The notes: a model not told the origin generated them from the letters alone. Shown: positions 48,401 to 59,105, counted from the first letter of the stretch. The stretch: DNA of 64,000 bases from Ophiobolus disseminans (GCA_010093685.1 MU006244.1:310001-374000), one strand, 5' to 3'. A program made the numbers and translations.

Positions 48401-50022
48401 TCGAAGCAGTGGCATACGACCCACAACTTAGTCGATACAGTAACGCAGTGCTCGTCTTTCTTCCCGGCATTGCTGAGATCCGCCAACTCAACGATATGCT
48501 GGGTGGCCATCCTTCATTTAGTCGACAATGGCTCATCTATCCACTACACTCCACAATATCGAGCGAAGATCAGCAGGCAGCGTTCCTCGTCCCGCCACCA
48601 GGCGTGCATAAGATCGTCCTAGCCACAAATATTGCAGAGACTGGTGTTACTATACCCGACATTACTTGCGTCATCGACACCGGCAAGCACAAGGAGATGC
48701 GCTTCGATGAGCGGAGACAGCTATCCCGCTTGACTCAGTCGTTTATCTCTAGAGCAAATGCCAAGCAGCGTCGTGGTCGCGCTGGTCGTGTGCAAGATGG
48801 GTTATGCTTCCACCTCTTCACAAAATTCCGCCATGATACCCTCATGACCGACCAACAGACCCCAGAAATGCTTCGATTATCTCTACAGGATCTCGTCATG
48901 CGTACGAAGATTTGTAAGTTGGGCGACATCGAAGAGACGCTTTCGCAAGCACTCGACCCACCTTCCTCGAGAAACATTCGTCGCGCGATTGACGCGCTGA
49001 TTGAGGTTGATGCGCTCACTTCTGGTGAAGAATTGACCGCTCTCGGACGACAGATTGCGAAACTTCCCCTTGATGCTCATCTTGGCAAGCTTGTCTTATT
49101 AGCAACCACGTTCGCATGTGTTGATGTTGCCATCACGATAGCTGCAATATTGTCGTCAAAATCGCCGTTCTTGACGCCGTTTGGAGCAAAGCAACGCGCT
49201 GACATTGCAAGGCTCGCTTTCAAGAAAGGCGACTCCGACCACCTTACCACATACAACGCCTACAAGGCGTGGAGAGCAGTTTGTACAACTGCAGGCCGGT
49301 CTGAGATGCAGTTCTGCCACAAGAATTTCTTGAGCCCTCAGAACCTCGGCAATATCGAAGACCTCAGAGCACAGCTGCTTTCATCACTCGTAGAAGCAGG
49401 CTTTGTGCAGCTCTCGCTAGATGAGCGTCGTGCCCTCCAGCGCTATCGAGGTACTACGCGCCATCGCGCATTTGTCCAAATCCCAGCGCAGTACGACACA
49501 CACTCTGAGAACGAAATTCTCGTCAACTCTGTCATCGCCACTGCGTTCTATCCCAAGATACTCACCCGTGAAGGCAAAGGCTGGCGAAACATCTCAAACA
49601 ATCAGACTGTCAGCCTGGCCCCGACTTCAGTCAACAAGGGCACGGCAACCGCCAAGTTCCTGTCCTACTACCACATCATGCAGTCCAGCAACAAGTTCTA
49701 CAACGCACACTCGACATCCATTGCCTACCCTCTACCGATGGTCCTCATGGTCGCCGCAGACATGGACTTCAAGATGCACGCTGGCGTGATCAGCTTCCCA
49801 GGCAGCGTTCTTCGCTTCGCGGTCCGTGACTGGAGAGCTGCGGTCGCGCTGAAAGTGCTCCGTCGCCGCGTCAAGGAGATTTTGGCGAACAGCTGGAAGA
49901 ACCCCGCGCGACAGCTCAGTGAGCGCGAGAAGGAGTGGCTGGGCATGTTTTTCAAGATTTTCGACCAGAAATTCGAGAAGGAGGAGAGGATCAGGCAGCG
50001 TGCTGCTGGGCAAGCGAAGTAG
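45419..50022 (+). CDS. DEVH-box (DExH) RNA helicase, DHX29/YLR419W-like
   Basis: Four exons: 45419..46148, 46246..46948, 46995..47975 and 48021..50022 (1471 residues). The long N-terminal part is Lys/Glu-rich, with a helical block (about 100-235). Then comes a region like the dsRBD-type module of this group (ending VYLRLPSNWRELYREFM). The helicase core has GETGCGKS (694-701), DEVH (799-802), SATVDA and RRGRAGR motifs. Helicase-associated and OB-fold domains close the protein (LEALDPP, then YYHIMQSSNKFY). Size and domain order fit DHX29, which helps the 43S ribosomal complex scan structured leaders, or yeast YLR419W. I cannot separate the two from sequence. The second exon's start at 46246 is chosen because an upstream TGA blocks that frame; a start at 46261 is possible. 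Confidence 0.9.
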
Positions 50023-50102
50023 AGATGGAATTTGTTAGGTGTGCCAGTAAGTAGAATTCAAGTTGTTCTATTAATCAACTAAGGCATGAGAACATCTAGC
50101 CC

Positions 50103-50804
50103 TCATAAACGAAGCAATCTCCTCCTTCTCTTCTTTTCTAACACATTATCACTCTCTCGCTGATGCAGAATTATCTCGCCCTGATACACAACCCTCAACG
50201 GCGTGGCCGCCCATGACGTCTGCTTAATCTTGTAATTCCCTCGTAGCTCGAAACACGTACTCTTCACGCAATGGTCGCAAATCGTTCGACACGTCCCTCG
50301 GCACTGCAATTCGCACGAATCCAGGAACAGATATGTGGTAGAGCACATCGCGTCATGCATGTAGTTGCCCAGCGCCACATAGAACTTCCCGTCGTGCACA
50401 AGAACAACGTGTCGCACACGTGTTGCTACGGCCCTGGAGAGCAGGCCCATGGGGTGGATGTAATGATCTCCTGAAAGGGAATCTCCTATCTCTCTGATGA
50501 TGATTTCGACGTTGTCGCGGCGGGCGTTGAAGATGGCGAGGGAGTGCGCCCCGCGGCGTCGGTGACTTATGACTCGGGTCAGGGGTTCAAGTCGCATGCA
50601 TTCGGTGCGGGAGAGGCGTGTTGCTTGGTAGATGCTGGGTAGAGAGGGAAGGACAATTTTTTTGCTTTTCGGTGAGATGTAGACACCGATCTGAAGGACG
50701 TTATTCCGAGCGCGAAGTTCGAGCCGCAGAGCATGGTTGATAATTAGGACTTGGAGCTCGGATGGCAGGTCTGGGAAGAGGTGGAAGGCGGTTGCGGTGG
50801 GCAT
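50103..50804 (-). CDS. F-box-like protein
   Basis: A single exon of 233 residues, taking Met at 50804 because the F-box-like stretch (FPDLPSELQVLIINHAL) follows at once. The frame stays open 65 codons further upstream, but that part lacks domain sequence. The protein has an F-box-like start, then a region with several cysteines (CELQCRGTCRTICDHCVKSTC) that might bind zinc, and a basic Lys/Arg-rich end. It is divergent from the next gene, whose start is about 390 bp away and which has a similar F-box-like stretch. I recognise no named family. A role as a ubiquitin-ligase adaptor is an inference from the F-box resemblance only. Confidence 0.7.
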   Translation of the reverse strand: MPTATAFHLFPDLPSELQVLIINHALRLELRARNNVLQIGVYISPKSKKIVLPSLPSIYQATRLSRTECMRLEPLTRVISHRRRGAHSLAIFNARRDNVEIIIREIGDSLSGDHYIHPMGLLSRAVATRVRHVVLVHDGKFYVALGNYMHDAMCSTTYLFLDSCELQCRGTCRTICDHCVKSTCFELRGNYKIKQTSWAATPLRVVYQGEIILHQRESDNVLEKKRRRRLLRL

Positions 50805-51195
50805 GATGGGTATGTGTATTTGACTTATTCGAGTGGCGTGAGAGATGCAGGTGAGTCTGAGTGTCTTTGCTGAAATCTGAAAATACTGAATGAGCAGCAA
50901 ATTTTCCAGCAAGATAGTCAGGCATGTTTTTCTCAGGGGTCTATTTGGACCGTGGTTCTCGAAAGCTCGCCTCCGCACATCCTCGAGTTGCTCACACACA
51001 CAAGCGTACTATTGGGTCGTAAACTCACTTTACCAGTGTTTCCTGCCATACTGTGGTTGCACCTCCTCACTTCAACCCTGGGCCGATCCATCAATCAGTA
51101 AGCCCCAAACGGCATAGAGTACGATTCACCTATTCTTTACGAGTTTATCAGAACCTCCTCTCACACTCCAGAGACATCAAAGTGCGCTCGATAAA
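50805..51195. promoter_or_regulatory. Intergenic between two divergent F-box-like genes
   Basis: This 391-bp stretch must hold both promoters. No motif stands out. Confidence 0.4.
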
Positions 51196-52041
51196 ATGGG
51201 ATCCGGCTTCAGCTCCACACCTAAATCGCGATCAACAACATATCCGACGCACATTCCACCGCGCCAAAACATACCCCAGATCCCACAATACCGACCTATT
51301 TTAACATCCCCTGAGCTCCAAGCACGCTGTCCACGGCGCCCATGCGCTTGTCGCACGTTTGAGAAATACTTCAACCTCCTCCCCACCGAGCTCAAACTCC
51401 TCATCATCCGCCACGCCCTCGACCATGAATTCTCCACCCCGCGAACAAATTCAATCCACATCCGCCCCGACACCTGCATATGCGTAAAAACGCTTGCGTT
51501 CCCGCCCGGTTTCCACGTCTCAGTACTCTTCCGCCACGAAGCCCTGCGCCTCGCGCAGCGACAAGAACTCCTCACGCCTCTCCTCGCCGCGCAGCGCAGC
51601 ACCGAATACAGGCTTACGCACGCATCCCGCTTAGAAGGCGCAGTCGTGCATGTCTACTCGCGCATCGCAACGTACTTGTCAAACCACCTAAGCAAAAACA
51701 AATACCCCGGCCCCCACCTCTTCAACCTAGATACATGCCTCCTCTCCCTCACGCTCACACACAACTTCTTCTGGCTCAACGCCTTCCTACGCCTCTCACC
51801 CGCCCTGCGCAGCCGGATACGCTACTTGCAACTCGTGGTGGAGCGCATGCCAAAATACCCACAGGTGCCGATTTGGACTTTACCAGCATATGCGCGGGAG
51901 TTGGATATGCTGCCGCAGCTTATGCCGGCGCTGGAGTTGGTTATTATGAAGCGTGAGGATTTTAGAATGTTGCCGGTGTGTGTGGAGATGTATGGCAATC
52001 GGTGGTGGTTGATGGGAAGGGGTGGGAAGAGATTAGGGTGA
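51196..52041 (+). CDS. F-box-like protein, likely paralogue of the neighbour
   Basis: This single exon encodes 281 residues. After a Pro/Ser-rich, Cys-containing start (RCPRRPCACRTF), an F-box-like stretch follows at about 60-77 (FNLLPTELKLLIIRHAL). It lines up well with FPDLPSELQVLIINHAL in the divergent neighbour. The rest is helical with an LEGAVVHVYSRIATYL segment and a C-terminal acidic-basic mix. The frame is continuous with no intron. There is no signal peptide, so it is intracellular. Its function is unknown; substrate recognition for a ubiquitin ligase is possible. The shared motif and head-to-head layout suggest an inverted duplication followed by strong divergence. Confidence 0.75.
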   Translation: MGSGFSSTPKSRSTTYPTHIPPRQNIPQIPQYRPILTSPELQARCPRRPCACRTFEKYFNLLPTELKLLIIRHALDHEFSTPRTNSIHIRPDTCICVKTLAFPPGFHVSVLFRHEALRLAQRQELLTPLLAAQRSTEYRLTHASRLEGAVVHVYSRIATYLSNHLSKNKYPGPHLFNLDTCLLSLTLTHNFFWLNAFLRLSPALRSRIRYLQLVVERMPKYPQVPIWTLPAYARELDMLPQLMPALELVIMKREDFRMLPVCVEMYGNRWWLMGRGGKRLG

Positions 52042-52324
52042 GGTTTATGAGTGTTCGGGAGGGGGTGCTGGTGAGGAGGGGAAAGGGGGATAGTGATGGG
52101 GCGATGGTGGAGAATTTGGGGGTGTGGAGAGGGTGGTTGGGAGTGTGACTATTGGATGGGGGTGGGAGGATCAAGTTCACGCAACGTTCACAGTCACACT
52201 GCACTCATACATTACACTGCCATCTCTTTACGCCCACCCACCTACGCATCCGCCTCCCTCATCCCAACGCAGAATTCTCCGTCCCATCCACCTCGTATCC
52301 AAGCTCAACACTCAAACCCCCCTC
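52042..52324. other. Intergenic, no supported gene
   Basis: This short stretch is G-rich at the left and C-rich at the right. The F-box-like gene (plus) and the unknown gene (minus) end toward each other here. Confidence 0.4.
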
Positions 52325-52957
52325 TCACCCCTCGCCTCCTCCCGGCCTCCTCGCCCGATGATGCCCCCACTCCCAAAACAGCGTCTCTCTCCCATCCCCA
52401 AACTCCGCCGTAACCTCATCCACACCCCGCGGCCACCTCACTCCCCCGCTCTCCCGCCTCTTCCACGCTGCAGATGCTTGTCTATCCCAGGTATACTTCA
52501 GCCCGAGGACGTGCTGGTTGCGGGGCGTGTAGGTTTCAGGTTGGTAGAGTTTGCCGTTGACGGCGATGCGTTTTTGGTGGGGGAGGGATGAGGAGGGGTG
52601 TGTGATGTGTATGTGGAGGTTGGGGGAGGGGGAGAAGAATAGGGATGGTGGGCCGGGGACGGGGGAGGGATTGGCGGGGATGCTGGATTCTTCGACGACG
52701 CTGTCTATGCGTTGGCGGATGGATCTGTCTTCTTCGCCGGCGGGGGGTGAGGGTTTGCGTTTTGTGGGGGTTTTGATGGTGTTTGTGGTGTTATGGGTGA
52801 GAATGGGAGGAGGCCTTGAAGCGGTTTTGTTGTGCTTTCGTATTGGGAGGACTATCTTGTTGTTCGTGGCGTGAATCAGTTGGTGAGGTTCTGTGGTGTC
52901 TCTAGTATTATCCCCATCTAAAACCCCTTCGCCGTGTTTTTGCGTTGGCTGATTCAT
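52325..52957 (-). CDS. Unknown protein, Pro/Ser-rich
   Basis: This is a single exon of 210 residues. The N-terminal two-thirds is disordered and rich in Pro, Ser, Thr and Asn, with KTPTKRKPSPP as a possible nuclear signal. The C-terminal part is more ordered-looking (RIAVNGKLYQPETYTPRNQ, KYTWDRQASAAWKRRESGG, EVTAEFGDGRETLFWEW). I do not recognise a family. The coding DNA is G-rich on the plus strand, and that may inflate open frames, so the call rests on length and the ordered-looking C-terminal half. The start Met at 52957 is the first in frame. Confidence 0.5.
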   Translation of the reverse strand: MNQPTQKHGEGVLDGDNTRDTTEPHQLIHATNNKIVLPIRKHNKTASRPPPILTHNTTNTIKTPTKRKPSPPAGEEDRSIRQRIDSVVEESSIPANPSPVPGPPSLFFSPSPNLHIHITHPSSSLPHQKRIAVNGKLYQPETYTPRNQHVLGLKYTWDRQASAAWKRRESGGVRWPRGVDEVTAEFGDGRETLFWEWGHHRARRPGGGEG

Positions 52958-53834
52958 CTCGTCTGTTAATGTGTTGTTTGAAAGATGAATAAGTTGGTGA
53001 TGCCAGTGAATTCACGCATACCCAGCTTTTATACCCACACCTCCCACTGCATTCGGCTTCAGACCCAGATTCCGTAGTACACCGCCACGTGGCCGCTTCT
53101 TCTCAAATCCATAATCTGGGTCGCGTAAATGTTGAACCAAGATACATGCACACAATGAGTCGGTCGGCACTGCTGTGGATACTGTGAACATGAAAAACCT
53201 CCTCGAGATAACACCGAAACAATAATCTCAAGAGTAAAATGCTCTGTTTAATGTCGCTACCGGTCAGTAAAATCAAGGAAAGTGAAAGCCATGTTCCCAT
53301 CCCAGTCTTCGCTGTTCGCTTCGAATTTGAGTGAATGGATGTAGTTTAACTAGGCCTGCGTTTGTATCCATTATAGCCACGATAGCACAAATGAACTGGA
53401 GACCCGGTACTAGAAAAGGGATACGCCCTGCAGGCTGCACTGTATGTTTGACGTAGGTAACACTACTATTCCAGTATCGACGATACGTAATGCCTCAGGT
53501 GCGTCAACAAGTGGACCACTATATCTACTTCCTTCTCACATTAGACAAGACACGGCTAGATCGATACGCCGTAGTCAAAGCACTCCCTGAACTTAGCGTG
53601 AGAGATACGTAATGCCTCAAAAGTGCGTTGTAATGCAGACTACTGTATACACTTCTCTTCAATGCGAAATGCGAAACCTAGACACAAACTCCAACAGAAA
53701 AACAGGGGTATCATCCCACTCCCAAACCCAAGAAGCCAGAAACACCAAATACGCCTTCCCATGCCCAATAACACGTGCCCTCCCCGCCCCGCCCCTATGC
53801 AAATCCACCATCCACCACCACCTCTCTCCCCCAT
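52958..53834. other. Intergenic, no supported gene
   Basis: About 880 bases. A 16-bp exact direct repeat (GATACGTAATGCCTCA) occurs at 53482 and 53604. The right side from about 53750 is C-rich and lies past the end of the hfi1 gene. No gene is supported. Confidence 0.45.
53482..53619 (+). repeat. 16-bp exact direct repeat 122 bp apart
   Basis: GATACGTAATGCCTCA is found at 53482-53497 and again at 53604-53619, same orientation. It may mark an excision, a duplicated site or chance. Confidence 0.6.
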
Positions 53835-55167
53835 TCACAAATCCGCCAAACTCAAAACATCATCCAACACACCCTCCAACTCCCCTCCCTCCTCAACACC
53901 ACCCCCAACCCACCCCTCATCCAGCACCATCGACTCGCCCGGCCCCGCACCAACATCCACATGCCAGACCTCGCCGCCATAGCCCCTGGCGTGGCCGTTA
54001 AGCTGCGGCTTAACGTATACATCCTCGATGCCCTGGGTGTCCAGGAAGCGGGAATTGTAGATGGATCCGGCGATGAGTGGTGTCTGGCCGAGGAAATTAT
54101 CGCCGAGGAGGAGCGCGAGACGCAAGTCTTCCATGCAGAGCATTTTGCGCTTGCGGCGCTCGTCGGCTTCGACGGCACCAACTATTTCACCATTGTCTGC
54201 CTCTCTTTCCACGCGTTTCTTGAAGTCGCCGGTCCTAACGAAGCCGGGGCCGTTGGTAGATACCTTTTCCAGCAATGATATGAGCGCCTCTTTGATGTAT
54301 GTTTCGGTTGCGATGTTGATGTATTCCGCGCAGTCGGTGGCGTGGCCCTGGGGCAGGCCGAATTCGTAGCATGTGGGGAGGAGGCGGTGGGTTATGGTTG
54401 TTGGGGTGGGGAATTCGTGGGTCTCGGCGAAGAGGGATGTTGTGTAGCGTTTGCGGATTTCGAGGTCCCAGTCTAGAGGAGGAGAGTGAGCGGAGAATTA
54501 AGCATAGGTGTTGTGGATGGGAGGTGTGAGGTAGATATTGTAGAGAATACGTACTTGTCTTGCCAAAGCCACCACCTGAGTTCCCGCCTACTGGCCCGCT
54601 CTCGGGCTGCTTGGTTTTCCGCGTGTCGACGAGTTCTTGGGCGGGCCCTGTGGCGATGCCATCTGCGTCGCCGGCGGGTATGGTTTTTAACCTCTTCCTT
54701 TCCCTTCGACTTAATTGCATGACCTCATACTTCAGCCTCTTCTCACTTTCATCATGTGTCCCCTTGACAATGCCACTACTTGGCTTGTCACTGCTGCTGA
54801 CCCAACTCGCTATCCCCGCTTCCGGGGCATCGCGCCATATGTTTGCGTATATTGCTGTAAAGAGGGCATTGTGTGCATGTTCGAGGGCGGGTGTGGTCAG
54901 GATTTTGGAGAGCGCGCGAGAGAGCTCCTCTTGGTTGAGGTTCCCGAGTAAAAAGGACGATAGCGATTTCTTGTATGTTGTCCAGTCTATGTCGCTGACT
55001 GCGCCTTTGACAGAAGCGTATAATGGTTCGACGTCTACTCGGGGTGTGCGTGGTGCGCTGGGCTTCTTGCTCAAGCCGTCGGTTTGGAGACTGAGGCCAG
55101 GGAGAGGGTTGGTGGAGAGTGTGGGCGTCGTCGACATATTCATGTCATTTGGGCGGATGGTCGCCAT
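53835..55167 (-). CDS. hfi1: Hfi1/Ada1, SAGA complex core subunit (SAGA-Tad1 domain)
   Basis: Two exons on the minus strand, 55167..54555 and 54472..53835, encode 416 residues. A SAGA-Tad1 domain starts at about residue 45: EPLYASVKGAVSDIDWTTYKKSLSSFL, then LNQEELSRALSKIL and a HNALFTAIYANIWRD helix. The second exon continues with NWDLEIRKRY and a histone-fold-like region with LSLLEKVS and MLCMEDLRLALLLGDNFLG. Hfi1 (Ada1) pairs with Spt7-type partners through its histone fold and holds the SAGA coactivator together. SAGA acetylates and deubiquitinates histones and recruits TBP. Introns and frame are consistent, with GTACGT and CTAG ends. The last 40 residues are Gly/Glu-rich. Start at 55167 is the first Met; Met at residue 9 is also possible. 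Confidence 0.88.
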
Positions 55168-55594
55168 TATAGCGGCGTATATGCGCCGAGGGCGCGCTCA
55201 ATGGGCTCAAATGGCGTGTCGTGTCGTGGCGCGTCGAGGTGATTGCGGGCCGATGCGCGTGGCCGGCTGTGGGGAGAGCTGCGGAGTGCGGAGGAGGGCT
55301 GCGCGAGCGACAGAGGGCTCTGCGGGGTCTGAAAAGGGTGCAGAAGGAGTCGCAAAGAGTGTCGGTAATGTTTGAAGATGGCGTCTAGGCGTTGTAACGA
55401 GTGTGGGCGGCGTGGTTGATGGTGATGCTACTCAGGCAGTTGTGGTGAGGTTGGGTGAGGCCGGCGTGCTGCGAGCGCATCACCGATCTGGACGGCTCTG
55501 GGACTGACGAACACGATGTTTGAAACATTGATAATGCAGTCAGAATACTTCAGATCAAAGTTGCTTGGATTTGGGATTGTTTGATGCCGTCAGA
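55168..55594. other. Intergenic
   Basis: This region lies upstream of hfi1 and downstream of pex7. No gene is supported. Confidence 0.4.
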
Positions 55595-56716
55595 TCATTG
55601 CATTGTAGCCCTGCAGTCCCACACCATCACTCTCTCATCCCATCCTGTACTTGCACACCAACCCTCAGCACCAAACAGGCACCAGTCCACGCCAGTCACG
55701 AACTCTGTATGTCGTCCCATTCGACCCATCTCTCTTCCGCCTCCCAAGAACATCGGGTCCTCCAGCATGTTCTCCTGCTTCATGGAACCCACTCCCATGG
55801 CACTGCCGTCTGTCCACACTCGGCATGTCATGTCGTAGCTCGCACTGAGTAGTATATCTGACAGGTGGGGCGACCATGTCAGCTTCCGCACTGCATACTC
55901 GTGTCCTGGTAATATAGCGATTGGCCCCTGGTTGGGCATGCGTATGTCGAATGTTCGTATGAGTCGGTCCACACCCGCGGTAGCGATGATGGAGTCTCGA
56001 TACTTGTTCCAGTCGTGCGTGAGTGCTTCAGACGGAGCCACACCAACCGGTGCAGCGGCACCCATCCGTGGTCTCGGTGGAGTATGTATCGGTACGTTCA
56101 TCGTGAGGTGGTTGCTCGCACTCGCCGGTGTCCGCAGATCAAACACCCTCAGGTGGCTGTCGGAGCTCACACTGCTCAGTATGCTCGGACTGTGTGGGCT
56201 GAAAGCCGCCGAGTACGTGCATGAATGCGTGGGTAATGTCACTATGCTTGCGTCCGCATTCGGGTTCCAGATCTTGATTGTGCCGTCCCAACTCGACGAG
56301 AGGAACGTGTCTTTGGACACAAGGTTCCAGTGCACGGCAAAGACCTCGCGCGCGTGCTCTTGCCATGACTTGACAGGGAACTGGGAGAGTGTGATGTCGA
56401 AGAGCTTGACCGACCCGTCGCCGCCTGCAGTGAGGATCTGGTTTTCGTGCGCTTCCGACCATGTGCTGTCAAAAAGCGAGTCTTGCGTGTCGAACCTAGG
56501 GTTGGTGTTAGCAGAGCATAGCATGTGAAAGTACAGTCAAAACTAAACCTACCACTTCTCTGCCACAATGCCGTTTGCAGTCAACCCCAGTATGTACAGT
56601 CTTCCATTCCCTACAAGCCCAAAGTTCGCCGATGCAGCGACTGCTATCCGTGAATCGAAGAAGGGCGAGTACTTGATGCTGTAGCCATTGTAACCTTGGG
56701 TGCGAAACTCGAGCAT
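55595..56716 (-). CDS. pex7: Pex7, peroxisomal PTS2 receptor
   Basis: Two exons on the minus strand, 56716..56553 and 56495..55595, encode 354 residues, about the normal length. The protein is a WD40 propeller. Repeats start near HENQILTAGGDGSVKLFDI, REVFAVHWNLVSKDTFLSSSWDGTIKIWN, SPSILSSVSSDSHLRVFDL, DSIIATAGVDRLIRTFDIR, YAVRKLTWSPHLSDILLSASYD and EFVTGVDWCLFG. The start, MLEFRTQGYNGYSIKYSPFF, is typical of Pex7. It binds N-terminal PTS2 signals in the cytosol and, with a Pex20-type co-receptor, brings cargo such as thiolase to peroxisomes. The insertion between two blades, PRPRMGAAAPVGVAPSE, is known in fungal forms. GTAGGT and CTAG form the intron ends. Confidence 0.92.
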
Positions 56717-57006
56717 GGTGGATGTTTGCGACCTGTAAGCAGGTACGATCTAGAGGTTGGGCGCGTGATGTATGCAAATTACGCGGCGCATCATTGCTCA
56801 CGTAGGATTGGAGCTGCTGGTATACGGCGGCATGTTTACGGGATGACGAGTGAAAGGCCGAGGCCCGCATGTGGTGTGGCGGGGCTGTTTCCGCCGCTAT
56901 TGACCACGTGAGAGCGCGAAGCGCGTTTGACTTTGCAGTCGACACTTCACGTTCTTGACACCCCACCATCTCAACATGCGATTTTGGATAGCGGGACATA
57001 GATGCA
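56717..57006. promoter_or_regulatory. Divergent promoter of pex7 and the AlkB-like gene
   Basis: The two start codons are 290 bp apart. I see no clear site beyond general composition. Confidence 0.4.
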
Positions 57007-58422
57007 ATGGACGCGTTCGTGTCAAGAAAGAGGAGGCGGGTTGACGAAGAACAGCCGAAGCTTACGACCACTCGGAGGTATTCGCCACCTCAAGACACAT
57101 CACAAGATGAGGACGAGTCGACCGACTTCAAGCTGGCATTGTTGTCATCTTTGCATTCGACACTCGATGAGACGACGCTGCTTGAAGCGCTTCTTGCCTC
57201 TGAAGGTTCCGTCGAGCAGGCATCTCAGTGGCTCACACAACGCAACACCAATTCTCCAAGGAAACGATCCGCTCCTTCGACAGTAGGCTTTCAGTCGTCA
57301 CTGAGCGCATATCGTATTTCTTCGCCAGCGGGACGACCGGCAAAGAAGCAACTGGTCAAGAAAGGGCAAACACTGCATTTGTACAGTCCAGAAGATATTG
57401 AAGCACATACACCATGCTCCATCATCCACAACTTCCTCCCTACGAAGCAAGCAGACGATCTGTTACTTCAGCTCCTCGATGAGGCGCCAACGTACCAGAG
57501 TCTGGAGTTCCAGCTGTTCGACAGGGTTGTATGGAGTCCGCACACGTTCTGCTTCTACGTCAACAGTCTTGCAGAAGCTGAGGAGTTGAAGACGGAGTAC
57601 ATATATGACGGGCGCAAGGTTGAGGTGGGTGACTTGCAACTGTCTCGTAAACTCGTATGCTAACCTACGCAGGATGTTCGACAGAGTGTGCCCGGGATGC
57701 TTAAGGCATGTCCCCAAGTCGAAACGGCCGTCAATCACGAAGTCCAACGCAGGATACGCGACTTCTATCCAGATGGCAAGAAGCTCAAATACCAGTCACC
57801 ACAACCCTGGAAAGCCAACACTGCTTTTGTAAACTGCTACGACGGCGGCAAGCAAAATGTCGGCTACCATGCGGACCAGCTGACATATCTTGGTCCGCGA
57901 GCTGTCATCGGGAGCCTTAGTCTGGGCGTGGCTCGCGAGTTCCGCGTACGCAAGATCGTTGCTGAAGGCGACGAGTATCGCAAAGCAGACGGTACGATGG
58001 CAGACGCTCAAGGCCAGATATCAATTCACTTGCCGCACAACTCGCTGCTTGTAATGCATGCAGAGATGCAAGAAGAATGGAAGCACTCGATCGCCCCAGC
58101 GCAGGCGATTGACCCACATCCTCTGGCCAAAAACAAGCGACTCAACATCACCTACCGGTTTTACAAGGATAATCTGCATCCAAAGTACACGCCCAAGTGC
58201 AAGTGTGGGGTTCCGACCGTGCTACGATGCGCGACGAGGAAGAAAGAATCGAGAGGGAGGTACATGTGGATGTGCCATACACACTACGTTCCGGGCCAAG
58301 AAGGATGTGGTTTCTTTCAATGGGCTGAGTTTGATGACGACGGTGAGCCACCTTGGGCTGCGAAAATAAAAGCTGAGGAAGCGAGAAAGACAGCGAAAGA
58401 TTCCATCCCGGCAGCAACTTGA
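57007..58422 (+). CDS. CUE-AlkB-GRF 2-oxoglutarate/iron dioxygenase
   Basis: Two exons, 57007..57624 and 57673..58422, encode 455 residues. A CUE-like helical block lies at about 40-78 (LALLSSLHSTLDETTLLEALLASEGSVEQASQWL); CUE domains bind ubiquitin. The AlkB-type Fe(II)/2-oxoglutarate domain follows, with His272 and Asp274 in GYHADQL, His344 in EWKHSIAP and Arg362/Arg368 in RLNITYR. A GRF-type zinc finger closes the protein at about 382-425 (CKCGVP ... CHTHY ... GCGFFQW); GRF fingers bind single-stranded nucleic acid. Enzymes of this type remove alkyl groups from DNA or RNA bases (ALKBH2/3-like) in the nucleus. The whole order points to alkylation repair coupled to ubiquitin. The 48-nt intron has GTGGGT and GCAG ends. 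Confidence 0.93.
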
Positions 58423-58715
58423 TGTTGTAGTTCAAGAAGACTCTCCACATAGGGGAAGGGCGATCTAGGCGCTGTCACGCTGCCTTCCACGTCTTCGGGT
58501 TTGAGAAAGAGCATTTCAAACAATCGTCCTACTACCTGCACTCCAAAACTACCCTCAACCGTACGAAGCATCACTCCACCGCTCAACATCAACATCCCAA
58601 CCCCAGCATCAATACACACATGCTCCTCCGCATCAGCATCCACCGTCGCAAGCCCATTATTACTACTCCCATCCAACTTCCACCTCCACCTCAGCCCACA
58701 CCGGATTCCGAACCA
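58423..58715. other. Intergenic
   Basis: No gene is seen. The right half is C-rich and probably is the 5' leader of the next gene. Confidence 0.4.
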
Positions 58716-59105
58716 ATGGCGCCACTCCCTCCAGCCAACCCGCCCGCCCAACTAATCGCCGATCACACCGCCCACCACATATCCCCACCCTCCCCCACCA
58801 CCCCCTACGAAAATTTCCTCATCGTCCTCATCGCCACATACCTCCTCTGGACCTTCTTCTACGGCTTCTACATCCTGCTGCGCATCGGCGTGTGGTTGTT
58901 CGAGAAACTCGAGCTCGTGTGTACACAGATAGTGACACTTGATATGCGCCAGGGATGTGTGACTGAGATGTGGATCGAAACTGAGGAGCCGGATCGCGGG
59001 GTGGAAAAGATGCGTCTTGTGGATTCTGGAACCTGTGTCCCTGTGCAGAGCCCAGGAGGGAAAGATTTGCAGTGGATTGTGAGGCGGCGCAGTGGGACGG
59101 TTTGA
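58716..59105 (+). CDS. Small single-pass membrane protein
   Basis: A single exon of 129 residues from the Met at 58716; the frame is open from 58620 (161 residues), but the extra part is Pro/Arg-rich leader-like sequence. A Pro-rich start is followed by one long hydrophobic helix (FLIVLIATYLLWTFFYGFYILL, shown here in part) and a soluble tail with MRQGCVTEMWIETEEPDRG. I do not recognise a family. The complementary strand also has open frames here, so the call depends on the membrane helix and the ordered tail. The gene converges with the dienelactone hydrolase, whose stop is 85 bp away. Confidence 0.6.
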   Translation: MAPLPPANPPAQLIADHTAHHISPPSPTTPYENFLIVLIATYLLWTFFYGFYILLRIGVWLFEKLELVCTQIVTLDMRQGCVTEMWIETEEPDRGVEKMRLVDSGTCVPVQSPGGKDLQWIVRRRSGTV

